From Bacillus sp. B-jedd (GTDB taxonomy: Bacteria; Bacillota; Bacilli; Bacillales; Cytobacillaceae), in assembly GCF_000821085.1 (NCBI RefSeq), contig NZ_CCXR01000001.1, positions 3,927,001 through 3,991,000 on the forward strand: DNA of 64,000 nt, in the 5' to 3' direction. The position numbers and the translations under genes were made by a program. Shown in pieces: positions 54,669 through 63,060 of this stretch. Positions within the stretch are counted from its first letter, which is position 1, and every line of letters starts with the position of its first letter. A model generated the notes under the pieces. That model was not told the origin of the DNA. It made no database searches and was given only the letters and a program-made list of their open reading frames with translations.

Positions 54669-54985
54669 AACGACCGCAGCGTGAAAAAATCAACTTTACG
54701 TCGCCAAGATTTTGTATTGACGACCGTAGTCAGAGTTATTCATCCGTGCGGTCGACAAGAGCTCGTATTGACGACCGTAGCTAGAATTATTCATTCGTGC
54801 GGTCGACAAGAGGTCGTATTGACGACCGTAGCCGGAGTTATTCTTCCGTGCGGTCGACAAGAAATAGGATTGACGCCCGTAGCATTAGTTTTCCGCCTGT
54901 TCGGTCGATAAGAAGGGGTATAAACGCCTCCAGCGTGGATACTCCGCGTGCGCGGTCGAATAGAGCCTGCTCTACGAACGCAGCG
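54669..54985. repeat. 51-nt tandem repeat array, about six units
   Basis: Units are marked by GACGACCGTAG or variants at 54669, 54719, 54770, 54821, 54872, 54922 and 54973, a regular step of 51 bases. The middle three units are the most alike and contain GTGCGGTCGACAAGA; the outer ones are more diverged. Because 51 is a multiple of three, both strands stay open over part of the array and give 17-residue repeats, but no ribosome binding site supports translation. The array lies between mini-gene B and the RsbR paralogue. Confidence 0.85.
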
Positions 54986-55028
54986 TAAAAAAACAATATC
55001 TTTTAACAACCCACCAGCCTTCCAAGAT

Positions 55029-55057
55029 AAAAAGCAGCCCATCTAAGCTGCTTTTTT
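55029..55057 (+). terminator. Intrinsic terminator after the 51-nt repeat array
   Basis: AAAAAGCAGC pairs with GCTGCTTTTT around an 8-nt loop and more T residues follow. There is no large gene just before it on this strand, so it implies that mini-gene B or the array is transcribed. Confidence 0.85.
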
Positions 55058-55083
55058 TGGCGTGGCAGGAAGTTTATTGTTAA

Positions 55084-55109
55084 GTTTAGGAGGCTGAATC
55101 AGTTGGTAA
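55084..55109 (+). promoter_or_regulatory. Candidate sigma-B-like promoter of the RsbR paralogue
   Basis: GTTTAG and TGGTAA are separated by 14 bases, close to the sigma-B consensus GTTTAA and GGGTAA, about 66 bases before the ATG. It is a pattern match only. Confidence 0.3.
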
Positions 55110-55175
55110 TTTGCATAGCAAGGAAATTACTATATGATTAAGATGGAGAAGTATATATAAAAGGGGAATGTACAT

Positions 55176-56018
55176 ATGAAGGATGAATTACAGTATATTG
55201 GCGAGAAAATTATCGCGAATAAACACATTATTGCCCGGAATGTTACGGCGATCCTTGATAAAAGCAATACATTCCATTTGCCCGGTCAGGTAGTCGATGA
55301 TGAAAGAAAGGTCAGTTTTTGTGCTAAATTCATTTCCCACCTCGGAGAAGCATTAATAGGAAATGAAGCAGCCGTTCTGGAGCGGATTGATCTTTGGGGC
55401 AAAAAGGCCGCGGGAGTGGCAATCCGCTACAATGTGTCGCTGACCGATTCATTAAGAAGTGTGACGTTATTCCGGACAGAAATTTGGGATGTCTTCACTG
55501 ATGAGCTCGAAAAGAAGCAGTTCGCCGCCATTACCATGCTGGACGTTTCAAAAATTATCGACCCATTGCTCGATCGGGTTTCAAGCATTGTGGGTGAAGA
55601 ATTTGAAGCGCATACAGACACATTGATGAACGTCGCCTACACGGCACTCGAAGAGCTCTCTGTTCCTGTCGTGCCTATCGTTGATGGAATAGCCGTCGTT
55701 CCATTGGTTGGTTCAATCGATACACGCCGCGCCAAGCTCATCATGGAAGTTTCACTCGCGGAAGGCAGCCGCCTCGATGTCCGCCATATGATTTTCGACG
55801 TCTCAGGTGTCCCGATCATCGACACGATGGTCGCCGACCAGCTCTTCCAGATCTTCAGCGCCCTTCGCCTGACAGGCGTCCAACCCGTCATCACCGGCAT
55901 CCGGCCTGAAATCTCGCAAACCATCGTCAGCCTCGGCCTCCAATTCGACGGCATCACCACACGTGCCAGCATGCACCAGGCCCTCAAAGATCTTGGTGTC
56001 CAAAGAATCATAAAATGA
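55176..56018 (+). CDS. RsbR paralogue (RsbRD-like) with STAS domain
   Basis: The 280-residue protein has an N-terminal helical sensor domain (about 1-150, with 'KIIDPLLDRVSSIVGEEFE') and a C-terminal STAS domain (about 160-275). Landmarks 'PLVGSIDTRRAKLIMEV' and 'IFDVSGVPIIDTMVADQLFQ' hold threonines in the places phosphorylated by RsbT in RsbR proteins. Such proteins form the stressosome with RsbS and gate RsbT, and so the general stress response. No RsbS or RsbT gene lies nearby, which fits the stand-alone RsbRB/RC/RD paralogues of B. subtilis. AAGGGGAA lies before the ATG. Its N-terminal domain resembles that of the kinase at 47473. Confidence 0.85.
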   Translation: MKDELQYIGEKIIANKHIIARNVTAILDKSNTFHLPGQVVDDERKVSFCAKFISHLGEALIGNEAAVLERIDLWGKKAAGVAIRYNVSLTDSLRSVTLFRTEIWDVFTDELEKKQFAAITMLDVSKIIDPLLDRVSSIVGEEFEAHTDTLMNVAYTALEELSVPVVPIVDGIAVVPLVGSIDTRRAKLIMEVSLAEGSRLDVRHMIFDVSGVPIIDTMVADQLFQIFSALRLTGVQPVITGIRPEISQTIVSLGLQFDGITTRASMHQALKDLGVQRIIK

Positions 56019-56022
56019 TGCA

Positions 56023-56077
56023 GGGGACGGTTCCAGCGCTTCCTTCAGGCCTTGAAGGAAGAAGCAGAACCGTCCCC
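56023..56077. terminator. Dispersed GGGGACGGTTC hairpin, probable bidirectional terminator
   Basis: GGGGACGGTTC pairs with GAACCGTCCCC, and inside the loop CTTCCTTCA pairs with TGAAGGAAG. It lies between the convergent RsbR-like and CPBP genes. Hairpins with this GGGGACGGTTC stem are common intergenic elements in Bacillus genomes. Confidence 0.75.
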
Positions 56078-56084
56078 TTACTTA

Positions 56085-57068
56085 TTACTCTCCAATCCTT
56101 AGTTCGGGCTGGAGGGTAGTGGTTGGTTTTCGTGTGCCAATCTCGATTGCCCAGGCGATCAGCAGTAACCCTGCAAAGATGAGGGAGGAAAATTCGAAAT
56201 AGTACCATTCGATGCTCATCAGGATATCGTAGGTGGCATGGACGGCGATCAACAGCCAGAGGTTCCTTGTCCAGAGCAGCAGCAGGCCCAGAATGAGGCC
56301 GAGGTTTGTAAATGTTGCGATCGTGCCGATGGTGACTGCCCAGGGCTGTGGTGTATCCAATGCATGCCCGGCTCCAAATAGAAGCGAACTGAGGAATAGG
56401 GCGACCATCAGGAACAGGTCCCGGTTCCTGCTTTCCCATTTTTTCGGGAGTATCTTTTTAAAGATCAATAGAAATAGAATCATATATGAAATCCGGTAGA
56501 CTTCCTCAAACCCGGCGAGGAAATCGGCATAAAAGTCGGAGCCGGCCAGGTCGAACCATTCAAACACCTTGTCAGACAAGGTTAGGTCCATTCCCTCCTC
56601 ACCCGAATCTTCCATACTATCATTCACATATGCCGCTGATTCTTCCATAAATTCGCCGTAGCTTTCATTAAAATCAGTAAATAAAATGGCTGAGTAAAAA
56701 TTGAATACGATTGCTCCGAGATAGAATATTAGAAAAACAACTGCAAACTGCGAAATGTATTTTCTGAATGGCGGCTTTTTGGAGCGGGTATCAGCCATGT
56801 CGCCAGCCTGCAGCCCTCCGTCTGTTTCTGTGCTGCTTTCCGGTCCGCCTCCTACCGATTCTGTCTTCCGCAAGGGCTTTCCCGCCAGCCTCGGATGAAG
56901 CTTCCACGCGACAAAGATGGAAATCACCATAATTGCCTGATACATCTCTGAGAAAAAGTAACTGTACCTGGATAAATAAAGTGCGGCCTCCGATCCTAAT
57001 GTGACCAGGAGCAATAATAATAAAAGCCGTTTTGAAATCGGCTGTGTCAAGTCATCAATCACTTGCAT
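56085..57068 (-). CDS. CPBP-family intramembrane protease-like protein
   Basis: The 327-residue protein has about eight hydrophobic spans with an acidic loop (about 135-170). The three CPBP (Abi/CAAX) motifs can be seen: 'FEEVYR' (EExxxR), 'LLFGAGHAL' (FxxxH) and 'AVHATYDIL' (HxxxD). Members cut peptides within the membrane or protect against bacteriocins; the substrate here is unknown. The ATG at 57068 is very close to GGGGA, so the in-frame GTG two codons later could be the true start. A 31-residue membrane protein gene lies 32 bases upstream on the same strand and may be co-transcribed. Confidence 0.8.
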   Translation of the reverse strand: MQVIDDLTQPISKRLLLLLLLVTLGSEAALYLSRYSYFFSEMYQAIMVISIFVAWKLHPRLAGKPLRKTESVGGGPESSTETDGGLQAGDMADTRSKKPPFRKYISQFAVVFLIFYLGAIVFNFYSAILFTDFNESYGEFMEESAAYVNDSMEDSGEEGMDLTLSDKVFEWFDLAGSDFYADFLAGFEEVYRISYMILFLLIFKKILPKKWESRNRDLFLMVALFLSSLLFGAGHALDTPQPWAVTIGTIATFTNLGLILGLLLLWTRNLWLLIAVHATYDILMSIEWYYFEFSSLIFAGLLLIAWAIEIGTRKPTTTLQPELRIGE

Positions 57069-57100
57069 TCCCCGCTCTTTTCATATTTAGTCGTATTCTT

Positions 57101-57196
57101 CTATCGTCCAAGCAGGTGGATCAGCAAAAAGCTTATTCCGTTTACAGCCGCAAGAAATAACCCGCAGCCAAGCACCCATTTTCTATTGAATTCCAT
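57101..57196 (-). CDS. Small single-span membrane protein, 31 residues
   Basis: The protein starts MEFNRKWVLGCGLFLAAVNG and continues 'ISFLLIHLLGR'. It is one hydrophobic helix with basic residues at each end, as in small membrane proteins. AAGGAG lies 6 bases before the ATG, which is a textbook ribosome binding site. It is just upstream of the CPBP gene on the same strand, so it may be a partner or leader of it. The family is not recognised. Confidence 0.6.
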   Translation of the reverse strand: MEFNRKWVLGCGLFLAAVNGISFLLIHLLGR

Positions 57197-57560
57197 ATGC
57201 TGCTCCTTGTTTCCTTGTTTTCCAACCCTTAACGGTTAGTACGGTTCCAATGATGGAAGATTCTCTTTCATTACTTTACCATAAATTGGCGGGTTGGACA
57301 TTAGTTTTTCTTACCAAATATCCGCATCATTCGACAGTGTAAAATTCATTCAAACGTTTGATTGAAAACAACTAAATCCGTTGGGGCGGGAGGAACTCAT
57401 CCAATTATTTTTTGCAAAAGTTGTCGTTCGGATTACAGAGAATTCCCGTAACCTGGATATTCATGCAGTCTTTTCAAGTAATTCTGGTGTCCTCTTTACA
57501 TTGTATGGGTGCTATTAGATATATATGAACCTTCGCGCATACAACATTTGCCCCTACATA
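57197..57560. other. Intergenic region between yaaN and the small membrane protein gene
   Basis: No gene is visible here. It should contain the promoter for the CPBP unit, but none could be assigned with confidence. Confidence 0.4.
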
Positions 57561-57567
57561 AAACAAA

Positions 57568-57597
57568 GCCATTCCGCTTCAGCGAAATGGCCGTTTC
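57568..57597 (-). terminator. Terminator after yaaN
   Basis: On the minus strand GCCATTTCGC pairs with GCGGAATGGC (one mismatch, TGAA loop) and TTTGTTTT follows. Confidence 0.8.
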
Positions 57598-57669
57598 ATT
57601 TTCACCTGACTCCGTCCCGGTTTTTCAACCGAATCTGAGGATCACTTCTCAAGAGCAAATTCGAAATTC

Positions 57670-58851
57670 CTACTTCGCATCTCCTTTTACTTCAAGGAGC
57701 TTCTGCCTGAGGCCGCTTTCCATCAGGGCGAGGTCGTGTTCGGCCTGGCGGCGCTTATTACGGCCCTCTTCCTGGATGCGGAGCGTTTCTTCAAGGGTGG
57801 AAACAAGGCTTTCCTGCGTCCTCTTTAGTGTTTCGATTTCGACGAGGCCGCGCTCGTTTTCACGGGCTGTTTCGATTGTATTTGTTTTCAGCATTTCAGC
57901 ATTTTTGAGAAGAAGCTCATTCGTTGTCTTTGCGACCTGTTTCTGGGCCTCGACCGCGTTACGCTGCCTGATCAATGTCAAGGCGATGGCAACCTGATTC
58001 TTCCAGAGCGGGATCGCAGTCATGATTGATGACTGAATCTTTTCCGCAAGTGCCTGGTTCGTGTTTTGGATGAGGCGAATTTGCGGTGCGCTTTGGATGG
58101 TCATTTCCCGGCTCAGCTTCAAATCATGAATTCGCTTGTCAAGACGGTCAGCGAACTGGAGCATATCGTTAACTTCCTGGAATTTCATTTGGTCGCCGGA
58201 TTCCTCGGCTGTCTTCCTTAATGCGGGGATTACCTCCCGTTGTAGCTCATCGTACTTCAATTCCCCTGCCGCGATATAGACGTTCAGGGCATTGAAATAC
58301 TCCTTATTATGTTCATAAAGCCGTTCGAGCATCGCAATGTCCGCCAGCAAGGCGTTTTTACTGCGATCCAGCTTGACCGATATCCGGTCGATCTGCGCAC
58401 CGGTTTTTTGGTATTTTGACAAAACTTCCTGAATGGATCCGGAAACCTTGCCGAACATCCTTGAAATCAATGACTTCTTCCCGTCATTCAATTCCTCGGG
58501 GTTCACATCCGATAGGCGCTTCATTAAATCATTAATGATTTCGCCGACTTCACCGACATCCTTTTTTTGCACATGCTCCAGCATCGCGTTCGAGAAGGTT
58601 AAAAGCTTCGCCTGCGCCTGGGTCCCGTATGAAATCATAGATTGATGGTTTTTAGGATCGATCTGGGTTGCCAGCTGAAGGGCCCGCGCCTTATTTTCCT
58701 CAGGAAGCACATCGATCAGCCGGACCTGCTTCTCTTCCTCGGAAGGGGCAGCCGGGGTAACCGCAACATTATTCTCCGCTCCGAACGGGTCTGCCAATAT
58801 ATCATCAAGTAAATTATTCGTATTCTTAGCAGCTGAATTATTCTCGTTCAT
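57670..58851 (-). CDS. yaaN: TelA/YaaN-family protein (toxic anion resistance family)
   Basis: The 393-residue cytoplasmic protein is mostly helical, with '[20 protein letters not shown]', '[20 protein letters not shown]' and a long charged coiled-coil region to the end. This pattern and length match TelA/YaaN/YceH. The family name comes from a tellurite resistance plasmid gene, but the chromosomal members have no proven transport or redox role and may act at the envelope. The ATG overlaps the stop of the preceding xpaC-like gene by four bases, the same order as xpaC-yaaN in B. subtilis. Confidence 0.9.
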   Translation of the reverse strand: MNENNSAAKNTNNLLDDILADPFGAENNVAVTPAAPSEEEKQVRLIDVLPEENKARALQLATQIDPKNHQSMISYGTQAQAKLLTFSNAMLEHVQKKDVGEVGEIINDLMKRLSDVNPEELNDGKKSLISRMFGKVSGSIQEVLSKYQKTGAQIDRISVKLDRSKNALLADIAMLERLYEHNKEYFNALNVYIAAGELKYDELQREVIPALRKTAEESGDQMKFQEVNDMLQFADRLDKRIHDLKLSREMTIQSAPQIRLIQNTNQALAEKIQSSIMTAIPLWKNQVAIALTLIRQRNAVEAQKQVAKTTNELLLKNAEMLKTNTIETARENERGLVEIETLKRTQESLVSTLEETLRIQEEGRNKRRQAEHDLALMESGLRQKLLEVKGDAK

Positions 58852-59504
58852 TTTAGCCTCCTGTTTTCCTCAATGAGATTCTTGCCTTTATTCATTTCAA
58901 TCGCCTGTTTCGCGACATCAATCTCAAAGTCGAGATGGTCGATGTCATCCCTGATAATGTGGTACAAATCCTCTTCGACCGCATTTGAAAGTTCATCAAG
59001 CATCCGCTGCGTCTCGTGCAGCTTCAGCTCCATTTCGAGGTTTCTCTTTGGCTGGGCCGATAGGAAGGCGTATTTTTCCGCAAGTTCGATGAGTGAGTCA
59101 AGATGCGAAAAATAGAAACGCTCCGCCTTGTAAAAGCGTTTCGGCTCATCCTTCGTCATTTTATAAATCTTTTTGGTGACCCTCATCAAGTCAATCCGCT
59201 GTTTTAAGGATGGTAAATTCTTTATTGAAAAAAGGGATTTGTGGAGGCGGTTCAGTTTCCGCTTCCCCTCTTCTAAATTCTGCTTTATATACTTGTATTC
59301 CTTCCCCGTTAAGCCGTGCCGCTTTAAAAATTGGGAATTCGTATAAAACCCGACTCCCTTGTATGAAACCACGCCACCCAACACCATAACTCCGGATGAA
59401 ATCAGCAAGCCGGCATCAAATCCGAAAAAGCTTACTAAACCTGCTATGAACGCTGCCGGAAACGCAACGGAAATCTGCAGTAAAAACGATAAAAATGGAT
59501 TCAT
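58848..59504 (-). CDS. xpaC: XpaC-like 5-bromo-4-chloroindolyl phosphate hydrolysis protein
   Basis: The 218-residue protein has two N-terminal membrane spans (about 5-25 and 28-48), then a helical cytoplasmic part with '[20 protein letters not shown]' and '[20 protein letters not shown]'. XpaC was named for X-phosphate hydrolysis in B. subtilis, but it lacks an obvious phosphatase motif. It probably works with the YaaN-like protein encoded next, since the two overlap and are conserved as a pair. AGGAGT lies 12 bases before the ATG. Confidence 0.87.
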   Translation of the reverse strand: MNPFLSFLLQISVAFPAAFIAGLVSFFGFDAGLLISSGVMVLGGVVSYKGVGFYTNSQFLKRHGLTGKEYKYIKQNLEEGKRKLNRLHKSLFSIKNLPSLKQRIDLMRVTKKIYKMTKDEPKRFYKAERFYFSHLDSLIELAEKYAFLSAQPKRNLEMELKLHETQRMLDELSNAVEEDLYHIIRDDIDHLDFEIDVAKQAIEMNKGKNLIEENRRLK

Positions 59505-59702
59505 TTCAACATCGACTCCTGACTTTTAATCCTGTATTGGTTAGTACGTATTTGGCAGACAAATTGTTTCATGTTCAGCAAATAAATATTTTTGAAAAAT
59601 CTTTTTCCTTATCATTACAATACACGAAAATGCCAAGCGTTTCCACAGCCTGCAACTGTAATCTCTTCTAGGTCTCAAGACGTAGATAGATTAGATTGAA
59701 AA

Positions 59703-59728
59703 AGCCTCGGCCAGGATTGGCTGAGGCT
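59703..59728 (-). terminator. Terminator after mnaA
   Basis: AGCCTCGGCCA pairs with TGGCTGAGGCT (11 bp, one mismatch/G-T) with a 4-nt loop. On the minus strand TTTTTCAATC follows. Confidence 0.88.
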
Positions 59729-59790
59729 GTTCAGCATGTATTCAATTGAAGATAGGGTGTTTTTTCAAACGTCCGCTTCTTTTGCAAAAA

Positions 59791-60933
59791 TTATTCGAAG
59801 TCTGCAGGGCGGTCTTTTTTGAGATTAAAATGATATGAAATTGCTTCCACAATCCGGGAAGACGCCAGTCCATCCCCATAAGGATTCGATGCTTTGGCCA
59901 TTTTCCGGTAAGCTTCCTCATCGGAAAGCAGCTCATCAGCAAGCCGGAAGATTGTCTCTTCCTCCGTTCCGGCAAGCTTTAACGTCCCTGCTCTTACCCC
60001 CTCGGGACGCTCGGTTGTATCCCGGAGCACCAGGACCGGCACACCAAGTGAAGGAGCCTCCTCCTGCACCCCTCCCGAATCCGTCAAAATCAAATGGGCT
60101 CTCGCAGCGAAATTATGAAAATCTATTACATCAAGAGGTTCAATTAAATGAATCCGATTATTTTCTCCCAAAATCCTCCCTGCTATCTCCCTGACAACAG
60201 GGTTCATATGGATCGGATAAACAACCTGGATGTCTTTATGCTTTTCGACTAACCGGCTGATGGCACTGAACATGTTTTCCATCGGCTTCCCGAGGTTTTC
60301 CCTCCGATGCGCCGTCATCAAAACAAGCCGGCTGTCTCCAAGGGAGTCAAGTACAGGATGGGAATACGTTTCCTTTACCGTTGTCTTTAAAGCATCTATC
60401 GCTGTATTTCCGGTAACGAATATCGTTTCCGCTTTTTTATTTTCTGCAAGCAGGTTCTCTTTTGACTGGGTGGTTGGAGAAAAATGCAAATCAGCGATGA
60501 CACCTGTCAGCTGCCGGTTCATCTCTTCCGGATAAGGCGAGTACTTGTTCCATGTCCGCAGGCCAGCTTCGATATGGCCGACAGTGATTGAGTTATAAAA
60601 AGCAGCCAGGCTCGCCACAAAAGTCGTTGAAGTATCCCCATGAACGAGGACGATATCAGGCTTCGTTTCCTGAAAAACTTTCGTTAGCCCTTCCAGGCTG
60701 CGAATCGTTACATCCGTTAATGTCTGGCGGTCTTTCATTATATTCAAATCATAATCAGGGGTAATCCCAAAAATGGAAAGCACCTGGTCAAGCATCTGCC
60801 TGTGCTGCGCTGTCACCGCGACAACCGGCTCAATCTGATCGGGATATTTCTCAAGCTCCTTTACAAGCGGAGCCATTTTAATCGCTTCCGGCCGTGTACC
60901 GAAAACAGTCATTACCTTTATCCTTCGCGCCAT
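59791..60933 (-). CDS. mnaA: UDP-N-acetylglucosamine 2-epimerase, non-hydrolysing
   Basis: The 380-residue protein has the family landmarks 'VMTVFGTRPEAIKMAPLVKE', 'AQHRQMLDQVL', 'VHGDTSTT', 'VGHIEAGLRTWNKYSPYPEE', 'TAHRRENLG' and 'LTDSGGVQEEAPSLGVPVLV'. It interconverts UDP-GlcNAc and UDP-ManNAc in the cytoplasm, supplying ManNAc for the teichoic acid linkage unit in Bacillus. It belongs to the same fold as the CapG-like enzyme at 23512 but to the classical WecB/MnaA branch. GAGGAG lies before the ATG at a slightly long spacing. It stands alone, well outside the polysaccharide operon. Confidence 0.95.
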   Translation of the reverse strand: MARRIKVMTVFGTRPEAIKMAPLVKELEKYPDQIEPVVAVTAQHRQMLDQVLSIFGITPDYDLNIMKDRQTLTDVTIRSLEGLTKVFQETKPDIVLVHGDTSTTFVASLAAFYNSITVGHIEAGLRTWNKYSPYPEEMNRQLTGVIADLHFSPTTQSKENLLAENKKAETIFVTGNTAIDALKTTVKETYSHPVLDSLGDSRLVLMTAHRRENLGKPMENMFSAISRLVEKHKDIQVVYPIHMNPVVREIAGRILGENNRIHLIEPLDVIDFHNFAARAHLILTDSGGVQEEAPSLGVPVLVLRDTTERPEGVRAGTLKLAGTEEETIFRLADELLSDEEAYRKMAKASNPYGDGLASSRIVEAISYHFNLKKDRPADFE

Positions 60934-61035
60934 AGTATGTATACGCTCCTCAATTGTTTTATCCCATTCCTTTTCTTTATTATATCTTCCTTCTATATGA
61001 ATTCAATTTATCGGTGGATATGTGGCGATTGATTC

Positions 61036-61182
61036 GGGTTTATTCGCTATTTCAACGGGTTTATCATCCAATTCCAGGGGTTTATTATCCAATTCCAGAG
61101 GTTTATTATCCAATTTCGGAGGTTTATTATCCAATTTCGCTGGTTTATTATCCAATTCCAGGAGTTTATTATCCAATTCCGT
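61036..61182. repeat. 21-nt tandem repeat array, seven units
   Basis: Seven units step by exactly 21 bases from 61036, with the consensus GGGTTTATTATCCAATTCCAG. The first is more diverged (TTTATTCGCTATTTC), and related single units follow near 61280. Both strands stay open because 21 is a multiple of three, giving seven-residue repeats, but no ribosome binding site supports translation. The array lies upstream of mnaA. Confidence 0.92.
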
Positions 61183-61570
61183 TGGGGTAGGCTTCGTTTC
61201 TGCCGGTTGGCGGCACTCCAGCTAGTTTTGCGCGAATTCATTTGGTATATGTGCCAATCCGCTGAGGGTATGCGTGGATCCAGCGGGTTTATGCGCCATT
61301 CCATAATCCGAGCGCTTCTCCCGTATCAAAAAGAGGTCCTCTTATTTTGATCAGTAATAAATACGAAATTTTTGCAAAATGGCCGAAAAGTGACTTTCCA
61401 CACTGTTTTTGTGTTTGTTTTGCAATAATCCCCCCGTTGAAATGGCTTTTTTTAACGTAAATCTGCCTTCAAAATTGAATTATCACGATTCGCCAAACAA
61501 TTCCGCCAGCAGTATGGTGAAGTTACCCGGGAATACATTGGCAAGCGCGCTTTCCTGAAAGGAACCGCAC
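61183..61570. other. Intergenic region before the sigma-factor gene
   Basis: A frame without a usual start (about 61458-61650) encodes 'LSRFAKQFRQQYGEVTREYI', which looks protein-like, and it overlaps the sigma-factor start in another frame. It may be debris of an upstream gene. No promoter is called. Confidence 0.3.
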
Positions 61571-62059
61571 GTGGATTATTTCGACAAGATTGCAGACAAA
61601 TATGCACCGATGATTTACAGCATTATCCGCTCGCTTCATATTTATAAGAACAAGGAGGAGTTTTTCCAAACGGGCCTGATCGCCCTTTGGGAGACTTCGA
61701 AGAGCTTCGATGCTGGAAAAGGCAATTTCAAAGGGTATGCGTACCGCTACATTAAAGGCAGGATGATGACCGAACTCACAAAAATGAATACGATTGCCGA
61801 CCGGACGGTTTATCCGAAAGAAGAATTCTGGGAAATGATTGAAGAACCACAATTACAAGAATCTCTTCCGGTTCAACTGATCCTCTCTTATTGCGGCGAT
61901 CTCACTCCTAACCAGAAGAAGTGGGTGCTCTATACGTGCCTGGAATTTTTATCAATCAAGGAAATTGCCGATAGGGAGAATGTCAGTATTTCCGCCGTGA
62001 AAAGCTGGCGTAAAGGCGCAAAAAAGAGAATCTCGGAAGGATTGGAAATCCTCGACTGA
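61571..62059 (+). CDS. Sigma-70-family RNA polymerase sigma factor
   Basis: The 162-residue protein has a region-2-like domain ('EEFFQTGLIALWETSKSFDA' then 'GNFKGYAYRYIKGRM', about 30-80) and a region-4-like helix-turn-helix ('LTPNQKKWVLYTCLEFLSIK' then 'EIADRENVSISAVKSWRKGA', about 108-155). It lacks the long linker of primary sigma factors. The start is GTG with AAAGGAA 6 bases upstream. No anti-sigma gene lies next to it, unlike most ECF factors, so regulation may be transcriptional or through an unlinked partner. Promoter targets are unknown; an envelope link is suggested only by neighbours. Confidence 0.85.
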   Translation: MDYFDKIADKYAPMIYSIIRSLHIYKNKEEFFQTGLIALWETSKSFDAGKGNFKGYAYRYIKGRMMTELTKMNTIADRTVYPKEEFWEMIEEPQLQESLPVQLILSYCGDLTPNQKKWVLYTCLEFLSIKEIADRENVSISAVKSWRKGAKKRISEGLEILD

Positions 62060-62228
62060 TTTTATTGAGGAACGATGCCAGAAAGAGGATATTTAAATCC
62101 ATGGAATCCCGCTTCCTTATCTGGAATAATATATCTGAAGGTATTTAACAGGAAAAAAGAGGAATTAAGAGGTCCCATACATTTAACTAAATAAAAATAA
62201 CTATATTAATATAATTTTAAGCAAAAAT

Positions 62229-62262
62229 AATAGAAGACCTCCAGCGGAAGTCTTCTATTTTT
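62229..62262. terminator. Bidirectional terminator after the sigma-factor gene
   Basis: AATAGAAGAC pairs with GTCTTCTATT around an 11-nt loop, with T/A runs on both sides. It separates the sigma-factor gene from the minus-strand small gene. Confidence 0.88.
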
Positions 62263-62263
62263 T

Positions 62264-62428
62264 CTATATAGTCTCCGATTGTGCCATCGGCATGCTTTTA
62301 AGGTCTGCTTTCAAGTCTTCTATCATTTTCATAGAAGTCATCTGTTCTTCTTTGATTCCTTTTTCATAGGCTCTTTTTAAAATTTCAAGGAAAATGCTCT
62401 TCTCCTCTTCCATATCGAGTCCTTTCAC
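62264..62428 (-). CDS. Small charged helical protein, 54 residues
   Basis: The protein starts MKGLDMEEEKSIFLEILKRA and continues as one amphipathic helix rich in Glu, Lys and Met ('KMIEDLKADLKSMP'). AGGAGG lies 11-12 bases before the GTG start; an ATG five codons later, with AAAGGA 6 bases before it, is equally possible and would give 49 residues. A terminator lies directly after the stop. I do not recognise the family. Short acidic helices like this can be regulators or spore proteins, but that is a guess. Confidence 0.55.
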   Translation of the reverse strand: MKGLDMEEEKSIFLEILKRAYEKGIKEEQMTSMKMIEDLKADLKSMPMAQSETI

Positions 62429-62553
62429 TTCTCCAAGTCTCCTCCTTTTTCGATCGTTTTCCCTATTTTATTAAATTTTTTGTCAAATGTAAATGAATTT
62501 CCAAAAATTATCTATGTGACAAATTTATGACAATATTTCCAAGGGAAGTGATC

Positions 62554-62640
62554 ATGAACAAGATTTATATTTCGTCCTGCTTATTTACCCAAACTAGACG
62601 GCAACAAAACTGGCAATCAGAAGGGAATTATTCTTATTAA
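62554..62640 (+). CDS. Possible small protein, 28 residues
   Basis: The frame starts MNKIYISSCLFTQTRRQQNW. AAGGGAAGTGA is close before the ATG. There is no paralogue or recognisable motif, so it may be a chance frame. Confidence 0.22.
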   Translation: MNKIYISSCLFTQTRRQQNWQSEGNYSY

Positions 62641-63060
62641 CACTATAATAAAATAGTTTTATGTTAATAGTTGAACAAAATAAAAAGTAGATAATTTGGA
62701 AATAGCAAGTAATAGATTGATAGGATAAGGCTAAAATCGAATGAAAAAAGAGGATGAAAAACCAAAAAAACGAGTGAATGAGAAATGAATCAAAAGACAA
62801 ATCCGAAAACAACAAAGTCAAATAAGAGGTAGGAGTCCAACTTAGGCGTAATTTTGGGTATAATAAAAGAATATGGATTTTTTGATTAAAACGGCTGGTT
62901 GTCAATGCCGTTTGACTTATATTGTTTGGCGTGGACTTTGTGATGCAGGCGGGTTGAGCGTGATGGATGCTGCGCACCGCGGTAGGCACTGGGTCTATCC
63001 GGTTCCGGTGCAGACGGCTGGGAACAAGGTTCATTTTGCACGAAGAGGAGGTGTTTGTTG
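62641..63060. other. Intergenic region before the SWIM-domain gene
   Basis: The left half is AT-rich and the right half becomes GC-rich. Frames of 62 and 146 codons here lack ribosome binding sites and domain-like sequence, and are not called. The ribosome binding site of the next gene, GAGGAGG, is at about 63043. Confidence 0.45.

Noticed and set aside
54681..54911. 76-codon plus-strand frame over the 51-nt repeats
   Set aside because: The frame stays open only because the repeat length is a multiple of three. No ribosome binding site is present, and the opposite strand is also open.
61036..61182. CRISPR array
   Set aside because: The units are directly adjacent 21-mers without unique spacers, and no cas genes are present, so this is a simple tandem repeat.
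60954..61304. Frames encoding seven-residue repeats over the 21-nt array
   Set aside because: They are open on both strands because of the 21-nt period. Start signals are lacking.
62594..63034. 146-codon minus-strand frame before the SWIM-domain gene
   Set aside because: Its sequence is low-complexity and it has no ribosome binding site. It appears to be a chance frame in skewed DNA.
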